Part shown: piece after piece, positions 27,401 through 42,400 of the stretch
How positions within the stretch are numbered: position 1 is the stretch's first letter
Layout: every line of letters starts with the position of its first letter
From: Hymenolepis diminuta
Taxonomy: Eukaryota; Platyhelminthes; Cestoda; Cyclophyllidea; Hymenolepididae
DNA: 64,000 nucleotides
NCBI GenBank assembly: GCA_900708905.1
Contig: CAADRB010000003.1
Span: 5,103,955-5,167,954 of the forward strand
Direction: 5' to 3'
Notes under the pieces: generated by a model
Told to the model about the DNA's origin: nothing
The model's input: the letters and a program-made list of their open reading frames with translations, nothing else
Database searches by the model: none
Program-made: the position numbers and the translations under genes

Positions 27401-30400
27401 ATGGTGAAGCAAAATAATATACACTCTAATCATTGGATTGCAGTTCAAGGTATGTCTGAGGGACTTAAAAGTGGAGTAAGTCAATAAATCAAATTTCTTA
27501 CTGCGTCAGGTTGTCTGGAGATTTTTTTCTATATCTCTACTTTCTTGTCATCGTGATGAAATTCCGGATGGCATGCGATTTCCACTAACCACTCTCTACC
27601 AATGCGCTTTAAAGCAATCTTTTAATGGACAAAGGAGTCTGCTGGATTGTGGATTATCTGCGCAATTGTGATGATCTGTTTACTAGTGTCTTCCCATCTC
27701 ACGGGCAATTGCAAAGAGCCGATGTTACCCAAAACCCAATTAGACAATTTCTGTTTTTTTTTAACCTTTTAGTTGAGGTTGGTGTTAAATGATCGATATA
27801 ATCTAATCTTGATCTCCGACCTTCAGCATCTGTCTTACATTCATCACTCTAGTTGAGCCAGTCAAAGATTATATGGACACACTATATCCGCAAATTAAAC
27901 AGGATATGTTCTTTTTATATTACTTCAGTCGGAGAGTTAAATTACCTTGTCATTTAGATATCGAACTACTCATACATTTCCCCTGGATCAGAATTAAATA
28001 TCCTTAGCTAGAACCATATTTGTTTATAATGTGATAAGAAGCAATTTGGTTAAAGTAGTGTGCTAATTAGTCTCGCCATTAGGCACAATTTTGTGAAACC
28101 GAAATCACAACTATATTTGGCGTCTGAGCCTGAGCTATCAAAAGCACTTCAATGATTAAGTTCTTCCAAAAATTAGATTGTGAATAACTTAAGTGCTCCA
28201 TTTAGTAACTTATCCTAAGTGCGTCGGTACAGTGTAACGATTGTATCATAACACTGATTCAAAACTTATCGGTGCGTATCCGAAATGATTGAAATTGCCA
28301 TCAAAATCGGTTTAATAACGTTTTGTAGCGATCCAACATATTAATCAGCTGATCTCGCACGAGTACCAATTTCACTTTATACTAGAAGTGAAAGTATTGG
28401 CCAAGTTTTCATGCCTTAAATTTAAGGAGAGGGTTAGGGCATTCCATCTAGAATATTGTTACTTTTTCATCTTGCATGTTGGTATTTTCTCGTTATTTTT
28501 TGGGATATTTGCTTCCCGTCAGAATCGAATACATCTCTCTTTGATAGCATTAGAGGAGATATTAACAATTAATATACTTGTCTGTGAAGTCAAACGTCGC
28601 GGGTTCGACACCCATCAGCATAAACCTAGTTCTCGGAATGATCGACCGCTCTGATTAGGTTCGGCTAATATTGATGGGTTGGCAGAGTTCGAGTTTCTCA
28701 CTAGGGAGGCTCCATGGCGCAGTCCCTCTACTCCAGATCACTGTTGGTAAAGGTTTTCTTTATATGGACTTGGGAGATATGGATCTTAACGTGCTAGAAT
28801 TTAGAATGACATTCCGATAATTGGAGACTAAACCACACTTTTATTCATTTTTGAACATGAAATTTGAAGTTGTCGAAGTTCATTATATTTGTATTGCAAT
28901 GATCTATTTGATAAGTTGAAAAGAAAGGTCGCCCACTCTTTTGACGCGCATAAAAAGTAAACATGATTATATTCCTCTGATTTGTCACAAATTACTCTTA
29001 AGGTAGCTTTCAGATCCATTTTCAGTGTCTTGAAAGTGAAATTGGTTGTATCATGTTTTATAGTGTTTGATGGACCAGTTTCATTGAGGACTTTTTCTGA
29101 GCCGTGTGTGCTTTCTGTACCTGATGGTTTGGGCGAAATTTGCTTCAATTAGGCTTATTGCAAGATTTCACAATTCAATCCGCAGAGCTTCCTTTTTGCA
29201 CTCAATTATTTCATTGTATTCATACTCTATGGATATCCAATAGTTACACTCAACTCATTTTTACCACTTAATTGCCTTAACTTTTCGACAGAGCGTTTGC
29301 TTCTCTCTCTCATGCGTCAATTTTAAATAATAAATTTTATCCGAACTTTCTAACTTTCAGGGAAAAACACCTTCTTATCTACTTTTGTTTTGGGTTGTAA
29401 GCCTGTTATGATATTCCGAAATAATGTAATTTTTTTACAAGTGCAGTAGTGCACCACCTTCCTTAAAACTCGAGTTTATTGTTTAATTTGCTCTTGTGTG
29501 AAACTGATTTGGTATGTTTGCTAACTGGCATCACATGAGCCGACCATATTTAGTCCCTGATACAAAAGAAACTACCTCATAACATGATTGGCATTCTTCC
29601 TCAGTGTGAATTACTCTCTGAATTACAGGTCTATTACACCATGTGTAGAGTGCTGAATACGCAACTCCTTATTTGTAGATATCAAATACCGTAATTAGTA
29701 ATAAGCTTTGTGATAAAGAAACTTGATAAGAACGCATAAAGCGTGAGATTTCATTTGAAATTGGAATTTTACATACAATACCGGGCTTGGGTAGAGAGAA
29801 GGTATCTTGAGGCCGCTCCTGTAGGAACCTCACAGGAGCCATCTGTGGGTTGGGAAAGGTATCTTGTGGCATAGGCGGTTTCTTAAACTGCTTTAGACAC
29901 CATTATAAGGAATTATGACCTTGAATTTTGCATGACATCTCTTAGTGATCTTTCTCCGATAGTTCTACAGGGATCCATCATCATTTTTGTACTCAAATAA
30001 CTGATGTCTGAACTTTATTGTGTGTACCGATAACTAGGCACATTCTTTTAACTCCCTATAAATGTCTGCCTTTCTATTCTCCCTACATATTGGTTTACTC
30101 ATAGTTTCATCAGGATTATTTTAGTATAATCTAATCGGTCATTTTTCGTAAACAGTGTTAGTGATATAGTAACCATGCATTCCGAACACTTCTGTATTTG
30201 GACTAATTGGATTTGACCTGTATTTAAGTTTATTATAATATCTAAATTACCTAGAGTGAACTATGTTATGTTAAATATATCTTCACAAAATCTTATCCAC
30301 CTGCTCTTGGTGTTAAAAGATACAAATAAATCGAGATGGCGTAACCAATCACTGAATTAAATCAACCGATCAACAGACTCTGAGCAGAATGTTACTCATC

Positions 30401-33400
30401 AACCTGAGATTCGAATGAATAATTGTGAACATTAGGACGTAACACATCAAACTATACTCCTTATGGGATATTCTGACTTTGTTGCCCACCTTCTTGACCC
30501 TCTTCTGTTTCATATCTTATTGGACCCTGCTCTTCCCCATATTCAGATGTTCTTTTTCCATGAACAAAACTTGTTCGAATTTCCTTGATGTGCCATGCAC
30601 AATAACAGTAACAATTTCTATCGTCTCTTTATATTTTGGTTTTAGTCTTTAGTTTTACAAATATCACATGGGTTTGGCTCTTCTCTTTACGAAGTGGAAT
30701 GTTATTCACATTATTACTTTCAATTGGTTAGAATACATAATCAAATCACTTCAAACTTTTTATGGATGATCTGAGGTTTCAAATTTTTTGTAATATTGAT
30801 TATTTATAAGGTTTTCGTTCCTTACGTAAGGAGCTCACGCTATATTTCATTTAATTATAGCATATAACAGTAATTTTCACGTTCTTTGGATGCAAACGCT
30901 TTTCGCTATGAGCACTGCTGAGCATCGAACCTGTGAACTCTGACTTCGTAGACGTAGACATTGTTCACTGCGCCACCAGTAGGTACTCCCCTTCGACGGG
31001 GAGAAGACTTTTTTCGGCAATCTTCTTATTAACTAATTTTAATTAATACTGTTTGCCTTTCCATTCGTTGTATGTGTACCAATTTATACTGCTCTCTTAA
31101 TTCTTAGTCATGCACTTTGATCGCTATGCCACCGGTACACAACCAGTTTCGATATTCTTTTCCATCTTTAATATTCGTTGATTTCTTAGATGAGTTCCCG
31201 CTTTGTTTTGAATATATGTTTTCTTCGGAAGTGCTATCAATCAAAATACTGATTTATGTCCTTTATTTCAACAGAAAAAAATAAAAAAATGATGTGTTTT
31301 GTGTGCAGAGAATTAGCGTATTTGAAATTGAAGTGATTGATGGATTAATACCACCAAACATAATTGCAGTAAATTAATAAAATAATTAGGAAAATCATTT
31401 ACTTTCAATTAGTGTAAACATGCTTCTGTAACTGATCTATGTTTATGTTGAGATTCTACCCGCATATTTTTCATAATTGAATATCGTTAAATTACTCCAA
31501 TTCCTATAAAGAGATAAAAAGCGATCATCAGTTTGGGTTATTATTAACTACTCCTGATTTACACGCAAAATAGATCACATCTTATATTGTGTCGGTTAAA
31601 ACTGATTAGATAGACAAACTAGACAGACTTATCGACGGGGGAAGGGGGGAGTTAATCATTATTCACGTCGCCGTGTCTCAGGAGGAGGAGGAGGGGGGGT
31701 TATCATGTGGTTCGGAGGCCACAGTTATCAGTTAAAAAATGTACAACTTCACTTATGTATTTATCAAAGACAGAGTAGATTTGGCTTCTAATCATTTGAT
31801 ATTTTATATTGATCTGTGCCCTTTTGTAATTCATATAGTTTGGCTTTGTTTTTGATTAAATTTTAAATCTGGAGGCTGTATAATGAGCAAACATTTCATG
31901 AACAAATGACTGCATTCACTTGTATTTTTCACAGTCGCATATTTCGAAAACCAGATTAAATTCGTTTAGTGACGGGAGAAAGATCACATCAGAAAGAACA
32001 AGTTTACAAGATTGGTAAAGGCAACGTTTCATTTTCGAAGCTAAGGAACGATGGTTGGATACAAGCTAAGATTTTCGGTTAGAATAAATCAGTACAAACA
32101 TATATACAGTTCTATTCTTATTGCTTTCTCTAGAACAACTGCACTATCATGGTTACGGCTCCCATAAGTTTGGGTCAATGGGGTGAAGCTGCCTGCAGTA
32201 CGAAAGCTCATTTCATCTGCGAGACTCAGCCCAGTAAGTCTGCCCTACCTATTAACTTGTCGGTTGATAACACATTCCTACCTCCGCTTCGATTTTGTAT
32301 TCTCAGAACGTGTCCAAGCTCACCCAGAAAGTCATCTCCACGACATCCTCTTTGTTCAAGGGCGTTGCGCTTCAGGGTTTTATGAATATCGAAGTTCTTG
32401 CTACACTCTCGTATATCATCCGGAGTTGTCAAGTCGTACTGCGGAACTCAAACCTGATGGGATAACAACAGCCTGTTCTGAAACTGTCTTGACGAGAAAT
32501 TGTACTGATGAAACTTTTGGAACTGTCCTCTGCCCGATTCCCATGTCACCGAGGGATTATAAGCACGCTTCCTTCCAACGCTCCCTCATCGACAAATTCG
32601 GATATAGTGCTGAATCGGCCTGGGTTGGTCTCAAGGGGGATAAGCTACACGTCTATGTAAGTGATTTATTTGGCTCACAATCAACAAAAGGATTTGACCG
32701 ATCTTGTCTATATTGGAAAGCGTTAGTGATGTCTAACTTTGAAAAAGAGAAGGTAACAGCATGACTCTGTGCGCTATTGGCGCATTAGTTAATGTGCTCG
32801 TCTGCAAAATCAAAGGTCACGGATTCAGTGTTCATCAGTGCACACCCAGTGAGTAGGAAGGCTAACCACATGGGTTAAGTTTGAGTGATGGATGGGATGA
32901 TCAAGGTTCATTTATGGAGTTGGGTGTTTTCACACCTTTTGTTCGTTAATGAGCAACTTATAAAACCAATTAGGACGCGGAGAGGTGTGTGGAGAGGCGG
33001 CTCCATGCTCTCTACAGTAGCATGGAGCCACACTTACTAGAAATTCATTTTTTGCCACCTCTCTTGTTGATCTGCCAACAGCATCACTATGCATCAATCT
33101 CATGAAGTCTGACTTTATGAACTTGCTTATTGGTCTCTTCACGCATTGTACTCGTTAATAACGGCCAAGATAGAGGTGGTAGAGTGTGAATTCCTCAGTT
33201 GCTCAATACGAGTGGTGGAATATGCATTCTTTCGAGTTAAGGCGGAAAGGCAATTATTTCTCTCTTGGTGCTGCTTGTGAAATATAGTTGGTAGATATGA
33301 GAGGCACTAGTTTAGGAGATATTTATATAGAAGAAAAATTGTAAATCGGTTGCCTTTTCGTATTGTATGAATTCATATACCCCAAGATAGAAAGGAAGCA

Positions 33401-36400
33401 GAAATTAGTTACATAGGGAAGGGACGAAAAAGGATGGTGACCTTGCAATTACTAACTAATTCAAGGGTTAACCGGGAAAATCGATAAACAACTTAGGAGA
33501 GTGTGAAGGAGGCGTAAAACTGGATAAAACTGATATACAAATGGGAAAACCCCCGATCCTCTTCACAACCTAATTGAAATAAAATATCAGCGAACGTGAC
33601 TCTGTTTACCAGAAGAAGTTGGTTGGAATTTTGAAATCCAGCTAAAATATGAACAGTTTATTTATATGTGAGGATAAGTCATTAAAATTTGACTGAATGA
33701 ATTGCCGTTGGGTCCGAAAATAAATATTAGGGTCGGAGGTCATTTTCAGGCCATTATCGACAGCTTTTGTTAGCCTTCTCGTTTTGATTGTAATCGCTTG
33801 CGTTTAATCAATCGCAAGCACCATTTGTTTTCACCATAGCAAAATGCATTAAGATATTATATATCCTTTGGAAATAATTCATTCTTGAGTGACTATTCTT
33901 AGTGAAATGAGAACAAAGAGCACTTGGCTGTATTTATTCTATTATTTTGCATGATTTGAAAGCCTGGTATGCTCTATTAGGTAGCTAAGTTTGGTTACAA
34001 GATAGTTGTCGTAACAATCAAGTGAAGGTGGCTGTTCAGAATTTCATAAAATCAGAGTAGATGATTTGGGTTCATACTGGGTGATCATTAGTAATATGCT
34101 GCTTTGTTGTAATCATGTAAGCTAGTATCATTCTGCAAGTATCTGGAATATTAAAAGAAAATGTTGTGAATGACCATCTGAACTGCCGACCTGTCAATTA
34201 TCACTGGGTATCGCGGACAAGAATTCACTCAAGAACTCTGGGGACAAATCATGAAATATTACATTTGCAACAGGAAGCAGTAAACTACACATTAAACTAT
34301 ACACAAGTCGGATACAAAAAATATGACTCAAAGACTCCTTTGAAACCCCGAGTTTATTCTTAACTTTTACTTGATTTCCTCATTGGATACTTTATCCGAG
34401 TTCAGTTGTATTACCTCCGATAAAGAAATATTCAAGTTTTTATGCTTTAACATGGTTTATTAATGTAATCTTGAGCAAGACAGAAAATGATACAACTTTT
34501 CATTGTGGGAAAACCATTGAAATAGGTTAACAGTAAGTCAAGTAAATGAAAAATTGGAGAGAATCGAAAAGATGTTGAGGGCATTTTAGGGTTCTACTTC
34601 AGTTAATTTTTTGATTCGGATTGTGTTAATATTTACTTAATAGACAGTTCATGTTCCAATAATCTAAATGAGAAATTCGTCATATTGATTACCGAACAAA
34701 GTCTTGACCACCGATAAGAGGGCGAAAGGTTTACTCTGGCGTGTACCGAATGTACACGTCACTATATCATTACTATGGAAGGTCACGACATGGCAGTTTC
34801 AGCCGTTGTCTCACCAATCATATTCTGTGAAGTCCAATGGTTGGTTTAATTTTCTCCGGCCAATCAATATTGAGACAAATCCAATATCAATTATGGAAGT
34901 ATTTTTATAATTTAGTCATTAAGCATCTGGCTATCTCTGCTTACCAATTTTGTCTCGTCTGGTTAATCTCCCTCTCTCCCCCTCCCTCTCTAGGGTATAA
35001 GCAAGTGCAGTCTATCTCATAAAAGTGGGTTTAAAAAATACACTACAGCACTTAGGCCACACGTTACACCATCCACGATACTCAGTACTTATTGACTGGT
35101 TGCTTAATTGTGATGATCGACCCTAACACCTCGATTAAGTTTTTACTTAGGGGTTAAAAAGCAGAACAGTCTTATTTGATATCGATCGGTCCATTTAATA
35201 TTATTAAATTAATATATTATATGAAGCTAATGTAATAAAGTATTGTAATTGTGAAAAGGAGAATAAATTAGAATTAACATAGCTTTACATCATTAAGATT
35301 GACTAAGTTGTCTTTATAATGAAACTTAGATTGGTGAGTTAATATGAAATCGCGTAATGGCCATGACATGTATGGAAGATGGGAATTAGGGCCTAGTAGT
35401 AATAAAGTACAAGGGGCTGAGAGACGGCGTCCATTTTGTCGGCATCACCAAAATCCTCCATCTCGAGCGAGGTACTTCTCCTGATTTAACCAACGGGCAT
35501 ACTTGGTCTCCCCATTGTTCCATACTCTGCGCCAACGCTACCTGCTTGCTGGCGCGTGTGCTTCCGTAATGGAATGGCAGATTGTGAGCTTACTTCTAAC
35601 ACCATCGTGACTGAAAAGAAAGGCAAATTACAACTTGAACTGGGCCCTGCTATTTTAGTATTTTTTTGTTTTAGACCAGAGTGAATATAAACTAAGAACT
35701 GTGAAAGAAGTTGTCTAATATTGATTGAATGAATAAACTTTATTTTTTCTTCCATTAGACTGATGCTCCGGGACTTTTGGAGTCAGCAGCCTTTGTCGAC
35801 CATAGCCACCTCGATAGCAAAACCTCTTGTTTCACTCTCAATAAAAACAGATTGCTCTTAACTGCAGAGTCCTGTAGCGCTCAACTCCCAGCAATTTGTG
35901 GCTACTTCCTAGACACTCATATCTTTACCCCATGGTCTCCCCCTGACTCCAAATCCGGCACTCTTAAGTGTAAAGATGGCTGGACACTTTACGGTTCCTT
36001 CTGTTATCATCTTGAGTCCACCACACTCCTTAATTGGCATGATGCTGAACTGTTCTGTACACGAGAGTACGGTCATTTGGTCTCAATTGATTCTGAAGTT
36101 GAGGATAGTTTTATCCGATCCCTCATTCCTTCAAACCTCACTGGAAAGCCGTGGATCGGTTTGAAGGTTTTCTGTAAGTAAAATTCTTCACTCTTAACCT
36201 GATGAACTTAACTTCCTCCTCTCTCTATGCCCCTTTCTTATTCTCTTCACTAGCGGGATTTTTAAGCAATACATGGTTAATTTCTTTGGGAATGAAGCGT
36301 GTGTTATTGTATACCTATATTTTTAATAATAGTTCCCCTTTCTCCTCTCCCCTTTCAGATGATTGGTACGGCTCCACAATGCAATGGTCCGATGGAACGC

Positions 36401-39400
36401 CGGTCACCTTTTCCAAGTACTTTTCATACGGAATTTCTCCAGCGAATGCGGGATGTGCTAAGCTGGATGTTTTTCATGGAGAGAAAGTGTGGATTCCGGA
36501 TGATTGTCTTATTACACTTGCCCCCTACATCTGCAAGGCCATGGCTACATCTACTAACATTGATTGGGATATCAGGGGTAAAAGTAAGTGGTTTGGCAAA
36601 AGGAACCTGTTGATCTTCTATCCATTTGCGTATTAAGTGTGTTCCATAGATTGTTACAATATGTAGGATGTGTGGGATAAAAAATTCTATTAACGGGCAT
36701 CATATAGGTAAGGCAAATTAATATTGTAGGAGCATAGCACCTATAAGATGTATAAAGAATGGAAAGAAGAAACGTGAACCATAAAAAGTAGAGAAAGCGA
36801 ATGGAAGTGGCCATCTTGTCTTTATGGCCACAATCTTCCTGAGCAGCGTGCGAAGTAAAGGCGAATATATCTCGGCAGGGTAGCTTCTCTATTTGTATCG
36901 TCTGCGTGCAAGCATGTATGCTTTCATACTGGAGTAGATAGGTTGCGGTCTATTTCCAACTTTCTTTGTGAACTACAAATAAGCATAACAAGTTCATTGT
37001 GAGTTTGCTGTCTTATCCTCATCCTTACAGATCACTGCTTACCGGGAAGCCGTCCGGAATACTGTTTCAGTTTGAACAAAACGGCCATGACATTCGAAGA
37101 GAGTCTTAATGCCTGTGGAGGTAACGGACAACATGTCGCTACAATTCTGGATGATAGTCAACAAAATTTTATCACTCAGGCCATGCGGAGCGTGAGTTTT
37201 TTAGTATAATAATGAATATCAGTTATATTTTACTGCTTCGGTACATTGATTCTTATTTGAAAGAAGATCCTGCATCTGTTATCCATTTCTCTATAAATGA
37301 GTATTAGAAGACCAAGCGATATGGCTCGGTGCGAAGGCCTAATTTGTTGCTTTGCTTGGTCCATTGCACTAAAAAGATGATCAGTTCAGGTTCTTATTAA
37401 ATTTACAGTTGAACAGGGAGATGCTTAACTGTAAAATCACATTTGGAAAGAAAGGAGATCCTAGTACTCTACCGCTCTTCCCAGTGTGGGTCTTTGTTAA
37501 AGGACATCTCATAGATAAGGCAAGTTAATTTAAAAGGTCAAAAAGTCAGTTAAATGTATGAAATATTGACAAAGAAACACAAATAGTGCAGTGGAAGCAC
37601 CCGTTACCACGACGGCCACAATCCCCTGACTTAGCAAGGGACATGAATATGAGTATATCTTGGCCTGACGGCCTCCCCACTGGTCTTAGTTTAGTCTACT
37701 TTCAACGTGCTTAGTGACTTACATCTGAGTAAATTGAGAGGGAGAGAGAGGAAAGAAATACGTTTGATGAGGGCTGTATTGAATAAAACAATTGACATAG
37801 AGATGGCTAGGTACTTGGAGACCGTACGGATGAAGCCAGTGTGGTAGTTATGACTTTTAGCGGCGTAGAGTATTAATTATGACAGAACCCAAAGTGAGTG
37901 ATATAATTGTGGATTACAGACAACTTAGTTGAGTCAGAATGATGGCGTAATTGACAGTCTGTGAATTGATGGTCATCTGTCCTCTTCAGATCTGGTTTGC
38001 ATGTGCTGGTTGTCCGCTCGTATATTTGGGGAGTTTAATCGAAGTACACAATTATTTTAATAATCAATGGTATTTGGATAGACTTGAACTAGGCTTGAAA
38101 CTGCTTCATGGTAGTAGCATTCAGGGACCAGTTGTAGCATCAACATCAAGTGATCGTATGGATCAAGTTAATACGAAGCCGAAGGAGAAATAGCGATTGT
38201 CATAACGTTGACGAGATACTAACTATGAAACGCTTCGTCATTAATTAATTAAATGTAAAATTAAATCAGTGCATTAAGTAGACGCCCCTCTACCCTAACA
38301 CTGAAGTTATTTAATAATAACCATTACTTATGATGGTTACGTTACGCCCGTTTATTTTTACCTCTAGTTGCTAGCTCCTGATTTGAGTGGAAGCACGCCC
38401 ACAAGATACTGGATTGGTCTTCTTCGAACGCCCGAATCTCTGCGATGGGTTTCTGGCTACCCGGCAGTTCCTAAAGTCTACTGGACAACGGGGGCTGAAA
38501 AGTCAGGTGTTTGTGCCTACTTAGATATAGGTAAGTAGTAGTAGTGGCCTCAATTGAAAATCGGGGAAGTTAGATAAATGACTGTCTAATTTTAACTGTG
38601 CAACCAGTCGTGAGTGGAACTTGCTTTTTATATAAACGTCTACGAAGGAAATTTGTCAATGTGGTATTTTTTGTATATCTCTGATTTGGAATACATATCG
38701 AGGGACTACACAAGGTGATGTAGAAATAATTTTCTATTTAATAATCAGAAAAGTTATTTTTAATAGGTATTTTTATAATAACGGAATACGAAAAGAGCAC
38801 CCATGACTTTGAAGAATAGTGGATCAGATATATTCATTGTTGTGGTTAGATGGTCTCTTCCACTCTCTTGGTACCCTTACATATCTCTATGCTCTTTTAT
38901 TCTATACTGCCTTGTTGTAGTGCTATTGGTTCCACTAAGGTTGTAGGCTTCTACCAAAGTTTACTGAGCGTGCTCTGATGAGGAACTCAATTTATACTAC
39001 TCCTCTTGCTGATCAAAATTAGTCAATGTGGTTGGTCATCCACATCACTGCTGAGCATAAATATTGTGAATTCTGGCACGATAGATGTGAGCGTTGGCTT
39101 CTGTAATACCTCAACATCATCATTAAGCCGTAATATTATCTATATTCATACGTTTTATCCTTCGTTTGTAAAGAACTTTGTCAGTTTATTTGTTTACACT
39201 CACTAAACTGTTTCTTTTGTCCTTGTCGTAGGCATCGACAGCATGCTGAATTGGGGCCTAGGGGCTTGTTATGAGAAACATCCTGTAATCTGTTCAACGG
39301 TACCGCCACAACCTCCAGCCATAATTTCACAAGACGTGTCCCACGACCACAAACAGTACTGTCCCTTGGGTTTTCTGTATGTTCGCGGCAAGTGCTACAA

Positions 39401-42400
39401 GGTATGTTGAAACTTCCGACTCTACTTAAACCTTATAAGTAGTCGTGAATTCCCAAATTCAAATGCATATTATAGGTTGAGGGTGATGAGCGCACTAATT
39501 ACACCTTCTTAGAAGCGATAGATAAATGTACAAACCTTCATGGTCATCTGGCCACTATATCCTCTATGCAGGAACAAGGTAAGATGCAACTACTTCTACT
39601 TAATTAATATTAGTAGTGCTTTAAATTGGCGATTACTGTTTATTGTTCTCTGTAGATATCATCACAGTGTTAATTGCTCATGGACATGTTCCATTCTGGA
39701 TTGGATTACCAACTACTAATGACGGTCAAGATTTTGCCTGGATTAATAAAAAACCGATTACATATACTTATTGGAAGAAGGGTTTCCCTTTGTCGGCCTA
39801 CGGTGTAAGTTTAGCCTCGTAACGAAGATTATAATGCAGAGTACTGGTTTTTATTCTTGACCCATTGTTTGCTATTTAGACTAAATTTTAAAATACGTCT
39901 CTTTTGTAGGTACGCAAACATGAATCTGTGTTTGAGTAGGCTATTCTAACAGGCTATTAACGACGGGGAATAACTGGGGGTATATTGGGCCACAGAAAGT
40001 AATTTTCACATTGTGTTTTAGGACAAAATTTCCGATGGGTAATAAATAAGTCAATTTAATTAAATCATATCGAGGATACGAATTGTACCGAAGGATGTAT
40101 CAGTGTATTATATATAAGGATATGTGGGACTGTTTAGTATTACTATTTTCACATTTTGACATTCTTTTCCAAATTTTATTTGTAATTTTTACTCCTAGTT
40201 ATAGGAACATTTTCTCTTGAATTCGTAGGGTGGCCTTGAATTTAGAATAATTACACGAAAGTGCAAATTTGGGAGTGTAAAATAGAGTAGTTGTCCGTTC
40301 CTTCCCTACAAACATGTATCCGATGGGTATTGGTTGTAATCGCAGGATTCCATTATGAGCTTGTAGCAGTATTGACAACTTCAAATCGATTTTTCTATTT
40401 CTTCGCTTGATAACTTTGCCCCTATTACTACTGTTATAGTCCTGCAGGTCCCAGAACTTGTAACATAACATTTCCGAATAGTGCGCTGTGTTAGCAACAG
40501 CCCATAAATCTTGTGATTTTAAAAGTGGGTAAAACTTATTGTTATTGTTATCCACAGTAATACTAAAAAAATTTTACAATTTTTACTTATGGGAAGTAGC
40601 TAACATCAAATGACATCAAGTTCAATAAATGATAAAGGAGAGGGGATAAAAATATACAGATAGCAACCTCAAGCTATTAAGGAGTTCCTTAATTTGATTT
40701 TTAGATTCGGACTGTACAATACTTAATAAATGGGAAGCTCACTTTAAGGAAAGCTAAATATCAAGATTTGTAGAATTTATAAAAATAAAAAAACAAGTTG
40801 TTATTTTAATTTTCCTTTGATAACAAATTCTCCTTTTATCCAACAGTTAATCATGTAATTTCCTACAGATTTGTAAACCTTTTTCGCTTAAAATATATTA
40901 CTGGTCATTCTGAAGTTGCTATAAAACCTCCATGTTTGAAATTACTGATTTGACTTCTTTAAGTCAGTCGTACCAATTTGTCTGGTCTTCTATTTCTGGG
41001 AATTTACCCTCTGAGGTACAGGGAGAGGTACCATGCCTAGTTCTCTTTACCATCTGACAGCTTTTAAGGATTATTGTTATTGGATAGTTAGATGTGTTTC
41101 ATATGTAGTCTTTCATTCTATTTGAATCTTGAGGGGCATTTTCGAAAAGCGATCCTTAGACCATGATCTCTGTCTTGATTCTTGGTGAGAATGTAATTTG
41201 ACTAAGAATCTTTCAGAAAGGCCTAAAGTAACTCTAATCCTGGTATTATGGTTATTTTATGATTCTGATCAAATTAGGCTTAGAAATTCTCTTTCAAAAC
41301 GACTGATTTTCCCGAAGGCTAACAGAATATCACAGCCCTTCCAAAATGGGAATTTAGGGAATAGAGTTGGAAAAAGTGTTTATTAGTAATAGTAGTGGAA
41401 TGAAAGAGAAAGGATGAAAGTAATGAGGCATTGGCAATTGAAAGAAAAGAAAAGCATCAGTACTGAGCCAGTACAATCCGGTTTGTGATAAGGGGGGTTT
41501 ATTGAGATGCAGTAAGCTCTTCATCAGGTTTTGTGTCCTTTGTGAGTGCGAAAATTAGGATAAATGGGCCTATGAGCCATCGTGTGTATACTAAAAGTCG
41601 CCGATAATTTTAAGTATCTACTCAAATGATTTACTCTTAACATTAGAAAATCTCTATTTTGATGGCTCTTTCTCCTATTTTTTACTGTAGTCGGACATAC
41701 GCTGCACTTATGTGGACATTGAACCATCCGAAATTGGCAAATGGGCTGAAACTGGATGTGAGAAAAAAATGGGCTTCATCTGCGAAACTGGTAAGTCAAG
41801 TTTATAGGTACAGATTCGTTCTCATTTTTGTTTTGATTAATATTCGTTTGCTTTATTGAGATTCAAAGTTAATGAGGTTTATAAAAAAGGTGATTCGGGT
41901 CAATAATCCAGATGGAATGACTGGTTAAAGTTGTATGCAGCCCTCGACTGTTTTGAAAACCTAACAGGGTGTGTGGTCAAGCCAACCGTTGTAGGATATA
42001 CTACAGTTGGGGAAGTGAAGAGGGATTAGCTTACTTTCCAGACCATATGAGCTTTATTGACGCAATTAAAATTCCATTTATCCACTTGAAATTGGGTTTG
42101 GCCGGCTAAGATTGAACTAATAATCAAATTTCATGTCCGATATGACAGGATGTAATTGGTCAGACAACGCGCACTTCGGTGAATGATCGTTGACTTCGTC
42201 TTGCCATGATCCGCCATGGTTATGACATGGAATTGTCATCGATTTTGCACTTTCGATTCACGGCAAAACATTATTTCGCCTACCTATCAGTACGTTTATA
42301 GAAAAGTGAAAGGAGCTAAGAAATATTAGTCCTTGATTAGGAGAATTTGACTAAAATGATGCGGCAAATGATTAGCGCTTTCCTTAGCTGCTAAGTTGAC

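Larger units (their letters stand above)
24695..32133 (+). other. Receptor intron 5 (7.44 kb)
   Basis: This is the longest intron. It holds a dispersed repeat piece (25430-25610), SINE-like copies (28566-28783 on +, 30909-30980 on -), and a G-rich purine stretch near 31636-31698. No coding sequence is recognised, and exon 6 continues CTLD2 directly from exon 5. Confidence 0.65.
32657..35758 (+). other. Receptor intron 7 (3.1 kb)
   Basis: Holds a SINE-like copy (32775-32895) and a family-B dispersed repeat (34455-34700). The rest is AT-rich without recognisable features. Confidence 0.6.

Noticed and set aside
28596..28618. GGTTCGA-containing segments as true tRNA genes
   Set aside because: A and B boxes are present in several copies, but I find no complete cloverleaf and the units continue into a shared non-tRNA body, so they are SINE-like repeats.
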